From: Gluconobacter sp. Gdi
GTDB lineage: Bacteria; Pseudomonadota; Alphaproteobacteria; Acetobacterales; Acetobacteraceae
Length of the DNA: 64,000 bases
Assembly (NCBI RefSeq): GCF_014132155.1
Contig: NZ_BLJQ01000002.1
Coordinates: 62,001 to 126,000, forward strand
Direction of reading: 5' to 3'
The first letter of the stretch is position 1. Every line of letters begins with the position of its first letter. A program made the position numbers and the translations under genes. Shown here one piece after another: positions 55,282 through 64,000 of this stretch. The notes beneath the pieces were generated by a model. That model did not search any database. It saw only the letters and a program-made list of their open reading frames with translations, and had not been told where the DNA came from.

Positions 55282-56331
55282 ATGAAACATCGCAAACTTG
55301 GACGCACCGGTCTTCAGGTCAGTGAAATCTGCCTGGGCACAATGACTTTCGGTCAGCAGAATACGGAAGCCGAAGGGCATGCGCAGCTCGATATGGCGCT
55401 CGATCAGGGGATCAATTTTATTGATACTGCTGAACTTTATTCCATTCCCCCACGTGCTGAGACCTATGGCGCGACTGAGACCATTGTTGGAAGTTGGCTA
55501 AAAGCTCGCGGCGGCCGTGACAAACTTGTTATTGCGAGCAAAGTTGTTGGACGCAGTTCTTCACCGTGGTTTCGGCCCGGCGGTGAGGAAGCCCGTTTGA
55601 CGCCAAAGCAAATTCACTATGCTGTTGAAGGCTCTTTGCGACGTCTGCAGACGGACTATCTTGATATTTATCAGCTTCACTGGCCAGACCGTAAAATCGG
55701 ATTGTTTGGTGAAGGTGGGACGACGTTTCGGGACGTGGCGGCAGCTAATGAAGTTCCGATTGCTGAAACTCTTGGCGCATTGGGTGATCTGGTCGCACAA
55801 GGTAAGATCCGTCATGTCGGTGTTTCCAATGAAACAGCGTGGGGTGTCTCACAATTCCTTGCGGCTTCGCAGAATGGTGGTCTTCCGCGGCTGGCATCCA
55901 TTCAGAACGCCTACAATCTCATTAACCGGACGTTCGAAATTGGTCTGGCAGAGATGTGCCTGCGGGAAGATGTCGGGCTTCTGGCCTACTCTCCGCTGGC
56001 TCAGGGATATCTGACGGGGAAATACCTGAACGGAGCACGCCCTGCTGGCGCGCGCACCACGCTCTTTAATCGTGGTCAGCGTTACGAGAAGCCCGGTGTG
56101 GATGCTGCCATTGAGGCCTATCACGCATTGGCCCGTGAGGAAGGACTGGATCCGGTTCAGTTGGCTGTGGCTTTTGTGACGTCGCGTCCGTTCGTGACAT
56201 CCAATATCATTGGGGCCACCAGCACGGATCAGCTTCAAACAATTCTGGACTCAACCCGTCTACAGATCACGCCTGAACTGGAAGCCAAGATCAACGCCAT
56301 TCACCAGGTGCATTCAAACCCCGCTCCCTGA
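55282..56331 (+). CDS. Aldo/keto reductase (Tas-like)
   Basis: 349 residues, TIM barrel. KHRKLGRTGLQVSEICLGTMTFGQQNTEAEGHAQLDMALDQGINFIDTAELYSIPPRAETYGATE supplies the catalytic Asp and Tyr; VIASKVVGRSS the Lys; YLDIYQLHWPDRKIGLFGE the His. IGATSTDQL near the end binds NADPH. The long loop after HWPDR marks the Tas subgroup. It reduces aldehydes, ketones or sugars; in Gluconobacter several such enzymes act on ketoses. Confidence 0.92.
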   Translation: MKHRKLGRTGLQVSEICLGTMTFGQQNTEAEGHAQLDMALDQGINFIDTAELYSIPPRAETYGATETIVGSWLKARGGRDKLVIASKVVGRSSSPWFRPGGEEARLTPKQIHYAVEGSLRRLQTDYLDIYQLHWPDRKIGLFGEGGTTFRDVAAANEVPIAETLGALGDLVAQGKIRHVGVSNETAWGVSQFLAASQNGGLPRLASIQNAYNLINRTFEIGLAEMCLREDVGLLAYSPLAQGYLTGKYLNGARPAGARTTLFNRGQRYEKPGVDAAIEAYHALAREEGLDPVQLAVAFVTSRPFVTSNIIGATSTDQLQTILDSTRLQITPELEAKINAIHQVHSNPAP

Positions 56332-56339
56332 ATTTCAAC

Positions 56340-56367
56340 GATGCGGGCATGAGATCATGCCTGCATC
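56340..56367. terminator. Hairpin between convergent AKR and MATE genes
   Basis: GATGCGGGCATGA and TCATGCCTGCATC pair over 13 bases with one G-T pair and a two-base centre. It fills the 38-base gap. There is no clear T run. Confidence 0.45.
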
Positions 56368-56369
56368 TG

Positions 56370-57752
56370 TCAGGGGGCTGTGTGCGGCCCGAGCCGTCCA
56401 ATGACGCGGAAAGCCGTCAGAACTGCAAACGTGCCAAAAATAACGACACCAAGAGACTGCCCAACGAGAATACCAATAGGGCCATAAGCTGAGCCGAACC
56501 ACACAAACGGGATGGTTCCCAGTGTGGCGCGTCCCCAGTTGAAGCCGGTTGAATAGAAAGGGTGCCCAAGGTTGTTGAACGCCGTATTGGCGACAAAAAG
56601 CAGCCCGACGAACATATAGCTCAGGACCAGCCAGCAACAGAACAGGCGTACGATTTCCGCCCCAATACCCTGAACGTTGAAAAGCTGGAGAATGACATTG
56701 TGCCCGGCAGCAAGAACAAACCAGGTGGTTCCAACACAGAGCGCTGTCAGCTTCAGTGCGGCCATCAGGGCTTCACGCACCCGATCAAATTGTTGGGCAC
56801 CAAGGTTCTGCGCCATGATGGGTCCGACAGAACCTGTCAAAGCAAAAACCAATGAAAACGCAACAGGCACAATGCGGTCGATAGTTGCCTGCCCTGAAAC
56901 AGCATCCAGCCCAAACTGTGCCATGGCATGAGTTACGAACAGTGCGCCTGTTGGTGTGGCGAGATTGGTTGCAATCGCCGGGACGGCAATGCCGCCAATT
57001 TTTCGCATGGCAGGCTCAAAGGCTTCTTTCTTTGGCCATTCCAGCATGGCGTGCCCCCGAAGGTTCAGGAAGCCGCTCGCTGTAATGGCACATCGCGCCA
57101 GAATGGTGCTGATGGCTGCACCTTCCAGACCGAGATGCAGCACAAAGATCATCAAGGGGTCCAGCAGAGCTGAAACAAGCGCACCTGTCAGGGTAATGCG
57201 CATGGACCGTTTGGCATCACCAACTGCGCGCAACAGAGCTGACAGAGCCATTCCCAGACACACTAATGGAAGAGCTGGCGACACTATGTGCAGGAAGGTC
57301 GCAGCGTTTTCCAAAGCTGCTCCCTGAGCTCCAAGCAGCCTGAGAAGTGGCGTGGCAAAAACCGCCGTGAGCGTGCCGAGAACGGCCGCGATGCCAACCA
57401 TGACAGCAATGAAAGCAGATGCGAGACTTCGGGCCTCCGCATGCTGGCGAGCGCCGATCAGACGACCAATGCAGGCGCCAAGTCCAATGGTCATTCCAAT
57501 GGATACTGAAATCTGAAGAAAGCTTAGAGACGTCGCAAAAGCGATGGCAGCCGTCAGGGCAGAATCATGCAGGTGGGAGATGTAGAAGTAGTTCAGAAGA
57601 TCGACAGCAAAAACCGCCATGAGGCCAATGGCCCCGGTTCCCGCCATGGTGATGACATGACGCATGATGCTGCCATGTACGAATCTCGCCGGCTTTATGG
57701 GAGAATCGTCAGGAATTCTGGGCTTGGATGGGTCATCTGATGGTACTGGCAT
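56370..57752 (-). CDS. MATE-family multidrug/metabolite efflux protein
   Basis: 460 residues, twelve membrane helices in two halves. ITMAGTGAIGLMAVFAVDLLNYFYISHL, AIAFATSLSFLQISVSIGMTIGLGACIGRLIGARQHAEARSLA and, in the second half, GPIMAQNLGAQQFDRVREALMAALKLTAL are MATE signatures. It exports cationic compounds in exchange for H+ or Na+. The frame is open to 57923, but the ATG at 57752 (MPVPSDDPSKPRI) gives the family length. Confidence 0.92.
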   Translation of the reverse strand: MPVPSDDPSKPRIPDDSPIKPARFVHGSIMRHVITMAGTGAIGLMAVFAVDLLNYFYISHLHDSALTAAIAFATSLSFLQISVSIGMTIGLGACIGRLIGARQHAEARSLASAFIAVMVGIAAVLGTLTAVFATPLLRLLGAQGAALENAATFLHIVSPALPLVCLGMALSALLRAVGDAKRSMRITLTGALVSALLDPLMIFVLHLGLEGAAISTILARCAITASGFLNLRGHAMLEWPKKEAFEPAMRKIGGIAVPAIATNLATPTGALFVTHAMAQFGLDAVSGQATIDRIVPVAFSLVFALTGSVGPIMAQNLGAQQFDRVREALMAALKLTALCVGTTWFVLAAGHNVILQLFNVQGIGAEIVRLFCCWLVLSYMFVGLLFVANTAFNNLGHPFYSTGFNWGRATLGTIPFVWFGSAYGPIGILVGQSLGVVIFGTFAVLTAFRVIGRLGPHTAP

Positions 57753-57965
57753 GTCGGCATATACTGCCTCGTCCCGTGACAAAGAACCAGTGCCTGAAGT
57801 GCTTTGTTGGGAAGGTTTTCTGTCTGCCAGAAAGGAAAGGGAGCGTGGGAAGAAGAAGGAGGTTTTCCGCGAGTGTAAGGGTTTCGTTAACGCATGGTGT
57901 GGAACTGTCAGGTCAGATAACACCCGGGCGTGAGGCCCGAAGCCCAGTTTCTGCCGGAGTCCGCC

Positions 57966-59225
57966 ATGTCGATCATCAATTCTCTCAACACGGCTGTCAG
58001 TGGCCTCAATTCCCAGTCACATGCTTTCAGCGATCTCTCCAACAATATCGCGAATAGTCAAACGACAGGATATAAAGCTGCAACAACAAGCTTTGCCGAT
58101 TATGTGACGAGCAATGATCTGGCAAGCGACGGGGAGTCACTGAGCGACAGTGTGGCTGCGACAACCAGGCAGCATACTGACAATCAGGGTATGGTTGTTT
58201 CTTCCACAAATACGCTGGCGCTCGCAATTTCAGGCAACGGATTCTTCAACGTTGTCCAACCCACAGGAAGCACGACATCCAGCACAGCGCCGACGTTCAG
58301 CAGCCAGCAGTTTTATACGCGAAATGGTGACTTCTCACAAAATAACCAGGGATATCTGGTCAACACCTCGGGTTATTATCTGGAAGGGTATCAGGTGGGT
58401 TCAGAGGGCGCTTTGAGTAGCACTCTGTCACCTATAAAAATCTCTGATTCCGTTGCATTTCAGCCGACCAAGAGCACAACTGTTTCTCTGTCTGCTGCGA
58501 TTGGCAGCACCTCTGGGGCAGAAGGAACCAATACATCTACGGCAACAGCCTATGACAGTAAGGGAAATGCTCAGGAGGTGAGCCTGAACTGGAACCAATC
58601 CTCCACGGATCCCTTGGTTTGGACTGTCAGTAATTCAGCAGATTCGAGCAATTCAGCCACAGTGAAGTTTAACAGTGATGGTTCTCTGGCGTCTGTAAAT
58701 GGAGCGTCCCAGTCTACGGGTTCAGCGGCAACCTTTTCATATACGGGGCTGCCGCAGGATATGACTGTCAACCTGGGAACCATCGGGAGCACGTCCGGTG
58801 TGAGCCTGGCAACAGACAGCAGTAATTATAGCACCAATCCCACAATGACGACGGACAGCGTCACAAGCGGTACCTTCACGGGTCTGTCTATGCAAAGCGA
58901 CGGGTCTGTGATGGCGACATTTGATAATGGGCTTTCCCAGCTTCTTGCAAAAATACCGCTCTCGACGTTCGCAGATCCTAATGGACTCTCTGCCCAGAAC
59001 GGGCAGGCTTATACAGCAACGGCGTCATCTGGTGCACCGACAGTCAATGCAGTGAATACGAATGGGGCAGGGACGCTCAGCACCAGTTCCACTGAAAGCT
59101 CGACGACAGACCTGACCAGCGATCTTACCAAACTTATCGTCGCGCAGCAGGCTTATGGAGCGAATACAAAAATCGTGACCACTGCAAATCAGCTTCTGCA
59201 GACCACTTTGGCGATGATTCAGTAA
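57966..59225 (+). CDS. flgE: Flagellar hook protein
   Basis: 419 residues. N-terminal SIINSLNTAVSGLNSQSHAFSDLSNNIANSQTTGYKAATTSFADYV is the rod/hook signature, and the C-terminal LTSDLTKLIVAQQAYGANTKIVTTANQLLQTTLAMIQ forms the coiled D0. The middle is Ser/Thr-rich, as in exposed hook domains. GGAGT precedes the ATG at 57966. It leads flgE-flgK-flgL, the hook and hook-filament junction genes. Confidence 0.93.
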   Translation: MSIINSLNTAVSGLNSQSHAFSDLSNNIANSQTTGYKAATTSFADYVTSNDLASDGESLSDSVAATTRQHTDNQGMVVSSTNTLALAISGNGFFNVVQPTGSTTSSTAPTFSSQQFYTRNGDFSQNNQGYLVNTSGYYLEGYQVGSEGALSSTLSPIKISDSVAFQPTKSTTVSLSAAIGSTSGAEGTNTSTATAYDSKGNAQEVSLNWNQSSTDPLVWTVSNSADSSNSATVKFNSDGSLASVNGASQSTGSAATFSYTGLPQDMTVNLGTIGSTSGVSLATDSSNYSTNPTMTTDSVTSGTFTGLSMQSDGSVMATFDNGLSQLLAKIPLSTFADPNGLSAQNGQAYTATASSGAPTVNAVNTNGAGTLSTSSTESSTTDLTSDLTKLIVAQQAYGANTKIVTTANQLLQTTLAMIQ

Positions 59226-59250
59226 GACCGGGTGAGGGGAACTCTATATC

Positions 59251-60774
59251 ATGGGGCTGACTGATTCACTTTCAATCGCCGTCTCTGGCTTGCAGGCCGT
59301 CCAGTATGGAATGTCTACGGCTTCCCAGAACGTGGCCAATGCGTCTACTGCAGGTTACATCAAAGAAGTCGCAAACGTTCAGTCTGTCGTAAATGACGGG
59401 ACGGGCGGCGGCGTACGACGCGCAGCAACCAGTCTGGCTACAAACGCACATATCCAGACTGCTTTATATTCCCAGAATTCAGATGTTTCCCAATATACGA
59501 CAACAAGCAACGCGCTCTCTGTCGTCACGGCTCTACAAGGTTCAACCTCTGCAGATTCTGGTAGCAGCGGGACACTTTCTGATCAGTTGGGAAATCTTCA
59601 GTCAGCTCTTATTTCTTTGACCAGCTCCGCGTCCAGTTCGACCACCCAGAGCACAGTTATTTCTGCGGCCAATAGTTTTACCCAGTCGTTGAACACTCTT
59701 GCAGACACTGTGCAGGAGCAACGTCAGAACGCACAGGATAGTGTTGTCTCGTCAGTTTCGGATATCAATACCAACCTGACGACTATTGGCTCTTTGTCTA
59801 CCAAGATCATGGCTCTTAAAGGGCAAGGGCTCGATACTGCGGATATTGAAAATCAGCGCTTTACGGCCTTGTCATCGCTCTCCAGTGAATTGGGTGTGAA
59901 TTGGAAGGTTTCCTCCAATGGAGACATGTCCATTACCACGGAAGACGGTGTCACGCTCCCTACACACAATACGTCTTCGGGTTCAGCAGATGCCATTTCG
60001 AGCACGTGGCCTTTGACGACAGCCTCAGCGCAAATTTCAACCAGTATGAGCTACCCGGGTAACTCCGACGCTAATGCGATTCCAGCAATTACGCTGAACG
60101 GAAAAGATATTACTGGTCATCTGACGGGTGGAAGCCTCGGAGCTGATATAACGCTGCGAGATATCACGCTCCCAACGATGCAAGCGCAATTTGACTCTCT
60201 AGCCTATACCGTAGCCAGCCGCTTCGATGCGCAGGGCATGTCTTTATTTACAACATCAAGTGGCAATATTCCCGATGCGTCCCAGACGTCCATTGTGCCG
60301 CGGGGAAGCGCTGGTTTTGCTCAGAATATTCAGGTTTCCCAGTCCTATCAGGACGATCCATCGCTTCTTGTATCTGGTGAGACCGCAAGTAGCAGTGTTG
60401 TCCAGAACATTCTGTCTTATGCGTTTGGAACCACTCAATCAGATGGCACAGGACAAGTAGCCGCCCCTACCAATAATTTAGGTGTGACGGGGAAATTGTC
60501 TACCGGATATAGTGGAAGTCAAAGTCTTGTGGCTCTTGCGACGTCTTTGACAGCCAACCAGGCCGCGACAGCTAATAACGCAAGTAGCAGTCTTTCTTTT
60601 GCACAAACAACGCAGACCAATCTCTCTTCAAGCCTGGCAGGAACATCAACTGTCTCTGTCGATACTGAAATGGCAAATATCGTTACACTACAGAACGCCT
60701 ATTCAGCCAATGCGAAAGTTATTTCTTCCGTACAGTCCATGTTCACCGCCCTTTTAAACGCTGTTGGAAGCTGA
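59251..60774 (+). CDS. flgK: Flagellar hook-associated protein 1
   Basis: 507 residues, shorter than enteric FlgK. GLTDSLSIAVSGLQAVQYGMSTASQNVANASTAGYIKEVANVQS is the N-terminal signature; C-terminal SVDTEMANIVTLQNAYSANAKVISSVQSMFTALLNAVGS forms the coiled D0. It joins the hook to the filament. Ser/Thr-rich like flgE. The gene is 25 bases after flgE and two bases before flgL. Confidence 0.92.
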   Translation: MGLTDSLSIAVSGLQAVQYGMSTASQNVANASTAGYIKEVANVQSVVNDGTGGGVRRAATSLATNAHIQTALYSQNSDVSQYTTTSNALSVVTALQGSTSADSGSSGTLSDQLGNLQSALISLTSSASSSTTQSTVISAANSFTQSLNTLADTVQEQRQNAQDSVVSSVSDINTNLTTIGSLSTKIMALKGQGLDTADIENQRFTALSSLSSELGVNWKVSSNGDMSITTEDGVTLPTHNTSSGSADAISSTWPLTTASAQISTSMSYPGNSDANAIPAITLNGKDITGHLTGGSLGADITLRDITLPTMQAQFDSLAYTVASRFDAQGMSLFTTSSGNIPDASQTSIVPRGSAGFAQNIQVSQSYQDDPSLLVSGETASSSVVQNILSYAFGTTQSDGTGQVAAPTNNLGVTGKLSTGYSGSQSLVALATSLTANQAATANNASSSLSFAQTTQTNLSSSLAGTSTVSVDTEMANIVTLQNAYSANAKVISSVQSMFTALLNAVGS

Positions 60775-60776
60775 TT

Positions 60777-61844
60777 ATGACTGGAATTACGGCATCTTTT
60801 GGTTATAGCGGATTATCGAATCAACAGACGCTAAACCTGGCTTCGTTATCCCAGATAAAAGATAATCTTCAGGAACAAGCTTCTACGGGCGTGAAATCCA
60901 GCAACTACGCCCAGCTTGGAGACACACGTGCGCAGGCGCTGGCGCTTCAGCCTGCAATCACTCAGGTTTCGTCCTGGAACTCCAACGTGACCATGGCACA
61001 AAACAGATTAACGGTCACGCAGAGTGCAGTCAGCCAAATTTCGACGATCGCAGATAATTTGAATGAGACACTTTCAACCCTTGTTGGGAATGTTTCCTCA
61101 ACGTCCATAAGCTCAGCGTCCGAGCAGGCTAAATCAGATTTATTATCCTTGGGCAACCTGCTGAACATGCAGGAAGGCGGAAGTTATATTTTTGCAGGGT
61201 TACAGTCTTCTACTGCCCCCGTAAGCACCATTCTAACTAACTCTAATCTCTCGTCTTCTATACAGGAAGCTGTACAAAGCATGGGAAATGGTGGTGCCTC
61301 AGATGTTCTGTCTGAGACGCTTTCTCTGGCGGGACAAACTAGCCAAAATCAACCGTTTTCCGCAGCGCTTTCGACTAATCCGGTCACAGCATCCCAGCAA
61401 AACCTGAAAATTACTGTTGGGAGTAATCAAACGGTCTCCGCAGGTATCGTTGCGACACAAGGAAGCACTTCTTCGAAAACATCAACAGGCTCACCAATCC
61501 GGGATCTCATACGAAACCTGATGGTGGTTGCTGCTCTTGGTTCTGATGATGCAGGGACCGCAGATCATACACAGCTGGTTCAAGGATTACAGACGACGAA
61601 TGCCGGTGTCATCGAAGGGCTATCCGATATCAGTGGGGGCCTTGGAATACAGCAGAACAGCTTGACCAGTCAGAGTACGATGCTGGCACAGATGAAAGCC
61701 GCTCTGACCACCCAGCTTGGAACCGCAAAAGATGCAGATCTGGCGCAGGTTTCCGTCCAATTGAATGATACCAGCAATCAACTCCAGGCATCATATTCCA
61801 TTATCGCAAATATGAAGGGTATGACGCTTGCAAGTTATCTCTGA
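60777..61844 (+). CDS. flgL: Flagellar hook-associated protein 3
   Basis: 355 residues. Flagellin-like ends: GITASFGYSGLSNQQTLNLASLSQIKDNLQEQASTGVKSSNYAQLGDTRAQALALQPAI at the N-terminus and DADLAQVSVQLNDTSNQLQASYSIIANMKGMTLASYL at the C-terminus. It is the second junction protein between FlgK and flagellin. It follows flgK with a two-base gap, so it is co-translated. Confidence 0.9.
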   Translation: MTGITASFGYSGLSNQQTLNLASLSQIKDNLQEQASTGVKSSNYAQLGDTRAQALALQPAITQVSSWNSNVTMAQNRLTVTQSAVSQISTIADNLNETLSTLVGNVSSTSISSASEQAKSDLLSLGNLLNMQEGGSYIFAGLQSSTAPVSTILTNSNLSSSIQEAVQSMGNGGASDVLSETLSLAGQTSQNQPFSAALSTNPVTASQQNLKITVGSNQTVSAGIVATQGSTSSKTSTGSPIRDLIRNLMVVAALGSDDAGTADHTQLVQGLQTTNAGVIEGLSDISGGLGIQQNSLTSQSTMLAQMKAALTTQLGTAKDADLAQVSVQLNDTSNQLQASYSIIANMKGMTLASYL

Positions 61845-61911
61845 ACTCTGTTGAAAAATTGACCCTGACGTCGCATATCTTCGTTACTTTCCTAAGAGGA
61901 GATTGGTGACG

Positions 61912-63777
61912 ATGAGTGCAACGCAAGGCCAGCCGGAACAGCATGAATTCAGTGCAGAGGTGGGGCGCCTGCTCGATCTTGTCGTGCACGCGCTTTATTC
62001 GGATCGAGAGATTTTTCTGCGTGAACTTGTTGCGAACGCAGCAGATGCGACGGACAAACGTCGGTTTGAAGGGCTGACGAATTCTGCTCTCGCTCTTCCA
62101 GAAAATGCGTCAATTCGTATTGCTCCGGAAAAAGACAAGAAAGAGTTGGTCATTTCTGACGATGGCGTGGGAATGACACATGATGAACTGGCTCAAAATC
62201 TAGGTACGATTGCCCGTTCAGGCACACGCGCTTTCGGTGAAAAACTAAACGCAGCCAAAGCTGAAGATCGCCCAAGTCTGATTGGTCAGTTTGGTGTTGG
62301 GTTCTACGCGGCGTTCATGGTTGCCGACAGGGTGGATGTGACGTCCCGCAAGGCTGGGGCAGACGAGGCCTGGACTTGGTCTTCAGACGGGAAGGGCGCT
62401 TTTACCCTGACGCCTTCCACCCGCTCTACGCCTGGCACTGACATTGTTCTGCATATGAAAAGTGATGCGGAAGAGTTTCTGGATAGCTGGCGTCTTCGGT
62501 CGATTATCCGCAAATGGGCCGACCATATTTCCTGGCCGATCACCCTGCGTGAGGTTAGTGAAGACGGAACAGTCGAAGAAAAAGCTGCCAACGAAGGAAC
62601 AGCCTTGTGGCGCAAGCCGAAGGCTGAAATTACGCCTGAGCAATATACGGAATTCTACAGGCACATCGCGCGTGCCTTTGATGAGCCTTATGCAACTATG
62701 CACTGGCATGCAGAAGGGACGACAGAGTTCACAGCCCTTCTGTTTCTCCCCAGCGCTCGACCATTTGATTTCATGGAACAGTCTAGGGAAAGCAAGATTC
62801 ACCTGCATGTTCGCCGCATGTTCATCACGGACGATGCAGATCTGCTTCCCAATTGGATGCGCTTTGTCCAAGGCGTAGTCGATACGGAAGATCTTCCGCT
62901 CAATGTCTCTCGTGAAATGCTGCAGGCAACCCCAGTTCTTGCTCGTATTCGCAAGGCTGTCACGAAACGGGTTCTGACAGAGATTAAAACTCGGGCCAAA
63001 GATGCAGATGCTGGATTTAACGCATTTTGGGAAAACTTTGGAGCTGTTCTGAAAGAAGGTTTGTGGGAAGATAGCGAACACCGTCAGGAAATTGCTGGTT
63101 TCGCACGGTTCCATACCACTCATGATGACAATCTAACGACGCTTGATGATTATATCTCGCGCATGAAGGATGGACAGGACGTTATCTACTTCCTGACGGG
63201 CGATAACCTTGAGGCTTTGAAGGCATCCGCACAGTTGGAGGGCTTCCGAGCCCGTGGACTGGAGGTTCTTCTCCTCGCGGATCCGGTAGATGCATTCTGG
63301 CCAGGGCGACTGCATTCATACAACGACAAAATTTTGCGGTCAGTCGTGTATTCTCATGGAGATCTTGAGAAGTTCCCTACGGACAGTGAGGAAACAGTCG
63401 AGGCAGCCAATGTAGACACCCTTGTTCCTGCGTTGAAGGAGGCTTTGGGTGATGCAGTGAAAGATGTTCGTAGTACGGTTCGTCTTACGGATAGCGCGGT
63501 CGTCATGACTTCTGAGGGCGGACCAGATCTGGCCATGCAGAGGTTAATGCGCCGGTCAGGCCAGGCTCTTCCAGAAACACTGCCCATTTTGGAAATTAAT
63601 CCTCGTCACCCTTTGATCAAAGCTTTGGCTCAGCGTGTCGAGAATAAAGAAAACATTCAGGATCTTGCACGCGTGCTGTTGGATTTGGCTCGTGTTCAGG
63701 AAGGTGAACCTTTGCCAGACCCGACAGGTTTTGCCCGGCTGCTTGCAAAGCTGCTTGCTGGTACTTCTGCTACTTAA
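61912..63777 (+). CDS. htpG: Chaperone HtpG (Hsp90)
   Basis: 621 residues from the ATG at 61912. AGGAG lies ten bases before it, but only four before a GTG at 61906, so that start is possible. N-terminal GHKL ATPase: [81 protein letters not shown]. Middle domain with [38 protein letters not shown] and a short C-terminal dimer domain. It folds client proteins under stress. A terminator follows. Confidence 0.95.
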   Translation: MSATQGQPEQHEFSAEVGRLLDLVVHALYSDREIFLRELVANAADATDKRRFEGLTNSALALPENASIRIAPEKDKKELVISDDGVGMTHDELAQNLGTIARSGTRAFGEKLNAAKAEDRPSLIGQFGVGFYAAFMVADRVDVTSRKAGADEAWTWSSDGKGAFTLTPSTRSTPGTDIVLHMKSDAEEFLDSWRLRSIIRKWADHISWPITLREVSEDGTVEEKAANEGTALWRKPKAEITPEQYTEFYRHIARAFDEPYATMHWHAEGTTEFTALLFLPSARPFDFMEQSRESKIHLHVRRMFITDDADLLPNWMRFVQGVVDTEDLPLNVSREMLQATPVLARIRKAVTKRVLTEIKTRAKDADAGFNAFWENFGAVLKEGLWEDSEHRQEIAGFARFHTTHDDNLTTLDDYISRMKDGQDVIYFLTGDNLEALKASAQLEGFRARGLEVLLLADPVDAFWPGRLHSYNDKILRSVVYSHGDLEKFPTDSEETVEAANVDTLVPALKEALGDAVKDVRSTVRLTDSAVVMTSEGGPDLAMQRLMRRSGQALPETLPILEINPRHPLIKALAQRVENKENIQDLARVLLDLARVQEGEPLPDPTGFARLLAKLLAGTSAT

Positions 63778-63806
63778 TTGAGTGCTAGTAGCGGTCTGGA
63801 CAGAAA

Positions 63807-63836
63807 AAAAGGCGGAAGATTACTCTTCCGCCTTTT
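63807..63836. terminator. Terminator after htpG
   Basis: AAAAGGCGGAAGA and TCTTCCGCCTTTT pair over 13 bases with loop TTAC, flanked by A and T runs. It serves the convergent htpG and AraC-type genes. Confidence 0.9.
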
Positions 63837-63863
63837 CTAGGTAATTGGGTGACGAGTAATACT

Positions 63864-64000
63864 TTATCCTGTCAGTTTCTTCTGACGAAATTCCCTAGGC
63901 GAAAGTCCAAACTTTTGACGGAAGCGCCTTGAGAAATGAGCTGCATTTCTGAAGCCATGTTTGGCAGCGATCTCGGCGATGGTCATGGAAACGTAAGTGG
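63864..64000 (-). CDS. AraC-family transcriptional regulator, C-terminal end
   Basis: Only the last 45 codons are inside the window: TYVSMTIAEIAAKHGFRNAAHFSRRFRQKFGLSPREFRQKKLTG and stop. This is the second helix-turn-helix of an AraC-type activator (IAxxxGFxxxxxFxRxFxxxFGxSPxxFR). The effector domain and targets lie outside. Confidence 0.88.
   Translation of the reverse strand, partial: TYVSMTIAEIAAKHGFRNAAHFSRRFRQKFGLSPREFRQKKLTG

Overview
This window looks like a chromosomal segment of an acetic acid bacterium, Gluconobacter or a very close relative. The clearest sign is an adhA-adhB pair coding for the PQQ/haem alcohol dehydrogenase of the periplasm. It is supported by a decayed Zymomonas-type pyruvate decarboxylase gene, GMC and Gfo/Idh sugar oxidoreductases and an alphaproteobacterial core gene order. 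I see no phage, insertion sequence, CRISPR array or integrated element. This is core chromosome, and most of the unusual signals are gene decay, replication and segregation sites, and odd versions of core enzymes.

Layout. 0-7 kb: ilvN (cut by the left edge), ilvB and miaA on the minus strand, serB, a Gly/Trp/Tyr-rich exported protein, a parS site, a DciA-like gene and mutY. 7-12 kb: a Gfo/Idh oxidoreductase behind a hairpin covering its ribosome site, a lipoprotein, a pyruvate decarboxylase pseudogene, a second lipoprotein and a ZntB/CorA transporter. 12-20 kb: ahcY, a DUF3597 protein, a histidine acid phosphatase translationally coupled to a broken TonB receptor gene, an L,D-transpeptidase and an E2 (odhB) that lacks its peripheral-subunit-binding domain. 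20-29 kb: a two-gene GMC dehydrogenase, rho, ogt and adhAB. 29-34 kb: mnmE-mnmG-rsmG-parA-parB with two more parS sites. 34-37.6 kb: tRNA-Lys and an unusual PLP-fold protein coupled to a histidine phosphatase. 37.7-42.4 kb: dTDP-rhamnose synthesis (rfbBACD) and a glycosyltransferase. 42-49 kb: a HIT protein, a sugar transporter, a Zur-box-controlled zinc ABC transporter, a lytic transglycosylase, ybaK, tRNA-Ala and maf. 49-58 kb: hemE-HAD-hemJ, an SDR/DedA pair, an S9 peptidase, an aldo/keto reductase and a MATE transporter. 58-64 kb: flgE-flgK-flgL, htpG and the end of an AraC-type regulator.

Replication landmarks. The divergent maf/hemE gap at about 48.8-49.2 kb is the best candidate for the chromosomal origin. 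It carries a cluster of DnaA-box-like nonamers and many GTAC motifs. Sampled plus-strand lines are C-rich to its left and tend to be G-rich to its right, whatever the gene direction. hemE flanks the origin in other alphaproteobacteria. The three parS palindromes at 4.8, 29.7 and 32.0 kb and parAB at 33 kb lie on the left arm.

The most noteworthy observations are the origin candidate, the pdc gene that has lost its catalytic histidines and cofactor motif, the TonB receptor with an A7-tract frameshift plus an in-frame amber codon, the E2 without a binding domain, the PLP-fold/phosphatase pair, and a 42-codon membrane ORF with a strong Shine-Dalgarno.
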